DNA of 5,985 bases, from assembly GCA_021781855.1 (NCBI GenBank), contig JAJXWC010000148.1:1-5985 (forward strand). Reading direction: 5' to 3'. Position 1 is the first letter of the stretch. Each line of letters opens with the position of its first letter. The notes under the pieces were generated by a model. It was not told the origin of the DNA, made no database searches, and saw only the letters and a list, made by a program, of their open reading frames with translations. Both the position numbers and the translations under genes were made by a program. This document shows positions 4,758 through 5,985 of this stretch, one piece after another. This DNA is from Bacillota bacterium. GTDB lineage: Bacteria; Bacillota; Bacilli; Lactobacillales; Streptococcaceae.

Positions 4758-5985
4758 TTTTTTCCGAATGACATAAGGCATGATGCCATCATTCGCATAA
4801 TAATCCAAATCCGCTTGCGAATCAAAGCGCAAGAGTGCTTCAAAAGTTTTATCGTCCGCATGAACGGTCAATTTATCATGAATTTTTGGCTGTTCAGGCA
4901 AATCAATGCGATAATTTTCATAGCCTGTAAGTCCTAACGTCTCCGCATTTTCACCCTCTAAAAACTGCAAGGGCAGTACACCCATCATCACAAGATTTGA
5001 GCGATGAATCCGCTCGAAACTTTCGGCGATAATCGCTTTGACACCGAGCAATTTTGTCCCTTTCGCCGCCCAGTCGCGACTTGAACCCATGCCATAATCC
5101 TTACCCGCTAAAACGACAAGTCCAATACCTGCTTTTTTGTAGCGTTCCGCCACCTCAAATATCGGGAGAATCTCACCATCAATCTTGCTCAATCCCCCCT
5201 CAGCGCCATCTGCCAACTGATTTTTGATGCGAATATTTGCAAAAGTCCCACGTGTCATTACTTTATCATTTCCCCGTCGTGAGCCAAACGAATTAAAATC
5301 TTTATAAGCCAGACCTGCAGCCGTCAAGAAGCTCCCCGCAGGCGATTTCAACGGAATATTTCCCGCTGGGCTGATATGGTCTGTTGTGATAGAGTCGCCA
5401 AATTTTGCCAACACACGCAAGTCGGTCAAATGAGGTGCAGCAGGTAATTGCGCTGTCAAATCATCAAAATAAGGTGGATTAGAAATATAAGTCGAGCTTG
5501 CTTTCCAGTCATAAACCTCACTTTGGCTTGTTGCAATCGCATTCCATGCCGCATTTTCATCAAAAATCTTTGCATAGCTTTCGGCATACAAGTCGCGTGT
5601 CACGTATTTTGCGACCAGTGCATCAACTGTTTGCGCATCAGGTAAAATATCCTTCAAATAGACAAGCTGTCCATTTTTATCTTCACCAAGAGGAAGTTCA
5701 GCGATATTTTGCCGCACAGAACCTGCCAACGCATAAGCCACAACCAAAGGCGGACTTGCCAGATAATTTGCCTTCACAAGTGGGTGGATACGTCCCTCAA
5801 AGTTTCGATTACCACTCAAAACACTCGCCACAATCAAGTCATCAGTGGTCACTTCTGTTTCCATTTCAGGCAAAAGTGGACCCGAATTACCGATACAGGT
5901 CGTGCATCCGTAAGCAATGACGTTGAACCCAAGTTGTGAAAGCGGTTCGATCAAACCAGCCTGTTGAAGGTATTCGGTTACCACG
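4755..5985 (-). CDS. citB: Aconitate hydratase (AcnA/CitB type), C-terminal part
   Basis: Interconverts citrate and isocitrate through a [4Fe-4S] cluster; it feeds isocitrate to the downstream Icd. Only the last 410 or so codons are present: the frame is open to the right window edge, and the family is usually about 850-900 residues, so more than half of the gene lies outside. Numbering from the GTG at 5984, visible signatures are the cluster cysteines Cys27 and Cys30 in GCTTCIGNSG, the substrate-binding stretch GNRNFEGRIHP (58-68), GDSITTDHISPAGN (196-209) opening the swivel domain, FGSRRGND (233-240), and YGMGSSRDWAAKGT (297-310) with the active-site Ser302 and Arg303. The third cluster cysteine would be upstream. 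These match the AcnA/IRP1 class rather than AcnB. No frameshift is seen. The gene ends in a 4-bp overlap with the icd frame, and its promoter lies beyond the window, so regulation cannot be judged. Also named acnA in some genomes. Confidence 0.95.
   Translation of the reverse strand, partial: VVTEYLQQAGLIEPLSQLGFNVIAYGCTTCIGNSGPLLPEMETEVTTDDLIVASVLSGNRNFEGRIHPLVKANYLASPPLVVAYALAGSVRQNIAELPLGEDKNGQLVYLKDILPDAQTVDALVAKYVTRDLYAESYAKIFDENAAWNAIATSQSEVYDWKASSTYISNPPYFDDLTAQLPAAPHLTDLRVLAKFGDSITTDHISPAGNIPLKSPAGSFLTAAGLAYKDFNSFGSRRGNDKVMTRGTFANIRIKNQLADGAEGGLSKIDGEILPIFEVAERYKKAGIGLVVLAGKDYGMGSSRDWAAKGTKLLGVKAIIAESFERIHRSNLVMMGVLPLQFLEGENAETLGLTGYENYRIDLPEQPKIHDKLTVHADDKTFEALLRFDSQADLDYYANDGIMPYVIRKK

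Noticed and set aside
3976..5939. Plus-strand and alternative minus-strand open frames within icd and the aconitase gene.
   Set aside because: Both genes are intact with catalytic motifs in the assigned frame; the others are Cys/His/Ser-rich shadow translations.
5982..5984. GTG near the right edge as the start of a 409-residue protein.
   Set aside because: The frame continues through the window edge, and the visible part begins only shortly before the second and third cluster cysteines of aconitase. It is an internal codon of a truncated gene.

Overview
The window looks like a chromosomal segment from a low-GC lactic acid bacterium of the Streptococcaceae, most likely Lactococcus or a close relative. 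The base composition is AT-rich, the ribosome binding sites are of the AAAGGA/GAGG type, and a YhgE/Pip-family membrane protein lies beside genes for the short oxidative TCA branch (aconitase and isocitrate dehydrogenase). The genus is an inference from gene content and sequence style and was not tested by any search.

Layout, left to right. Positions 1-329 hold no convincing intact gene. They contain a strong intrinsic terminator (118-145) and two GC-rich hairpins (150-209 and 227-259), with a weaker one at 289-309. On the minus strand, 330-2735 encodes an 801-residue YhgE/Pip-type membrane protein with one N-terminal and five C-terminal membrane segments around a long extracytoplasmic Gly/Leu heptad-repeat region. 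The 167-bp divergent intergenic region (2736-2902) carries overlapping back-to-back promoters and TAGAC-N5-GTCTA operator-like repeats. It leads rightward into a TetR-family regulator (2903-3451, plus). The regulator and the membrane protein probably form a self-contained regulatory pair, comparable to yhgD-yhgE of Bacillus subtilis.

A compact bidirectional terminator (3472-3501) separates the regulator from the convergent icd gene. icd (minus) and the aconitase gene (minus, cut by the right window edge) overlap at the aconitase stop codon and are surely one operon, transcribed from beyond the right edge. Together they convert citrate to isocitrate and then to 2-oxoglutarate, in this group typically a supply of carbon skeleton for glutamate. 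The cofactor-pocket residues of Icd (Asp347, Ile348, Ala354, with Thr and Gly replacing the NADP-phosphate-binding Tyr and Arg) point to NAD+ rather than NADP+.

Most of the window is ordinary core metabolism. The parts that merit a second look are the structured 150-309 region, the operator/promoter architecture at 2752-2889, and the predicted NAD specificity of Icd. I found no sign of an undescribed multi-gene system.
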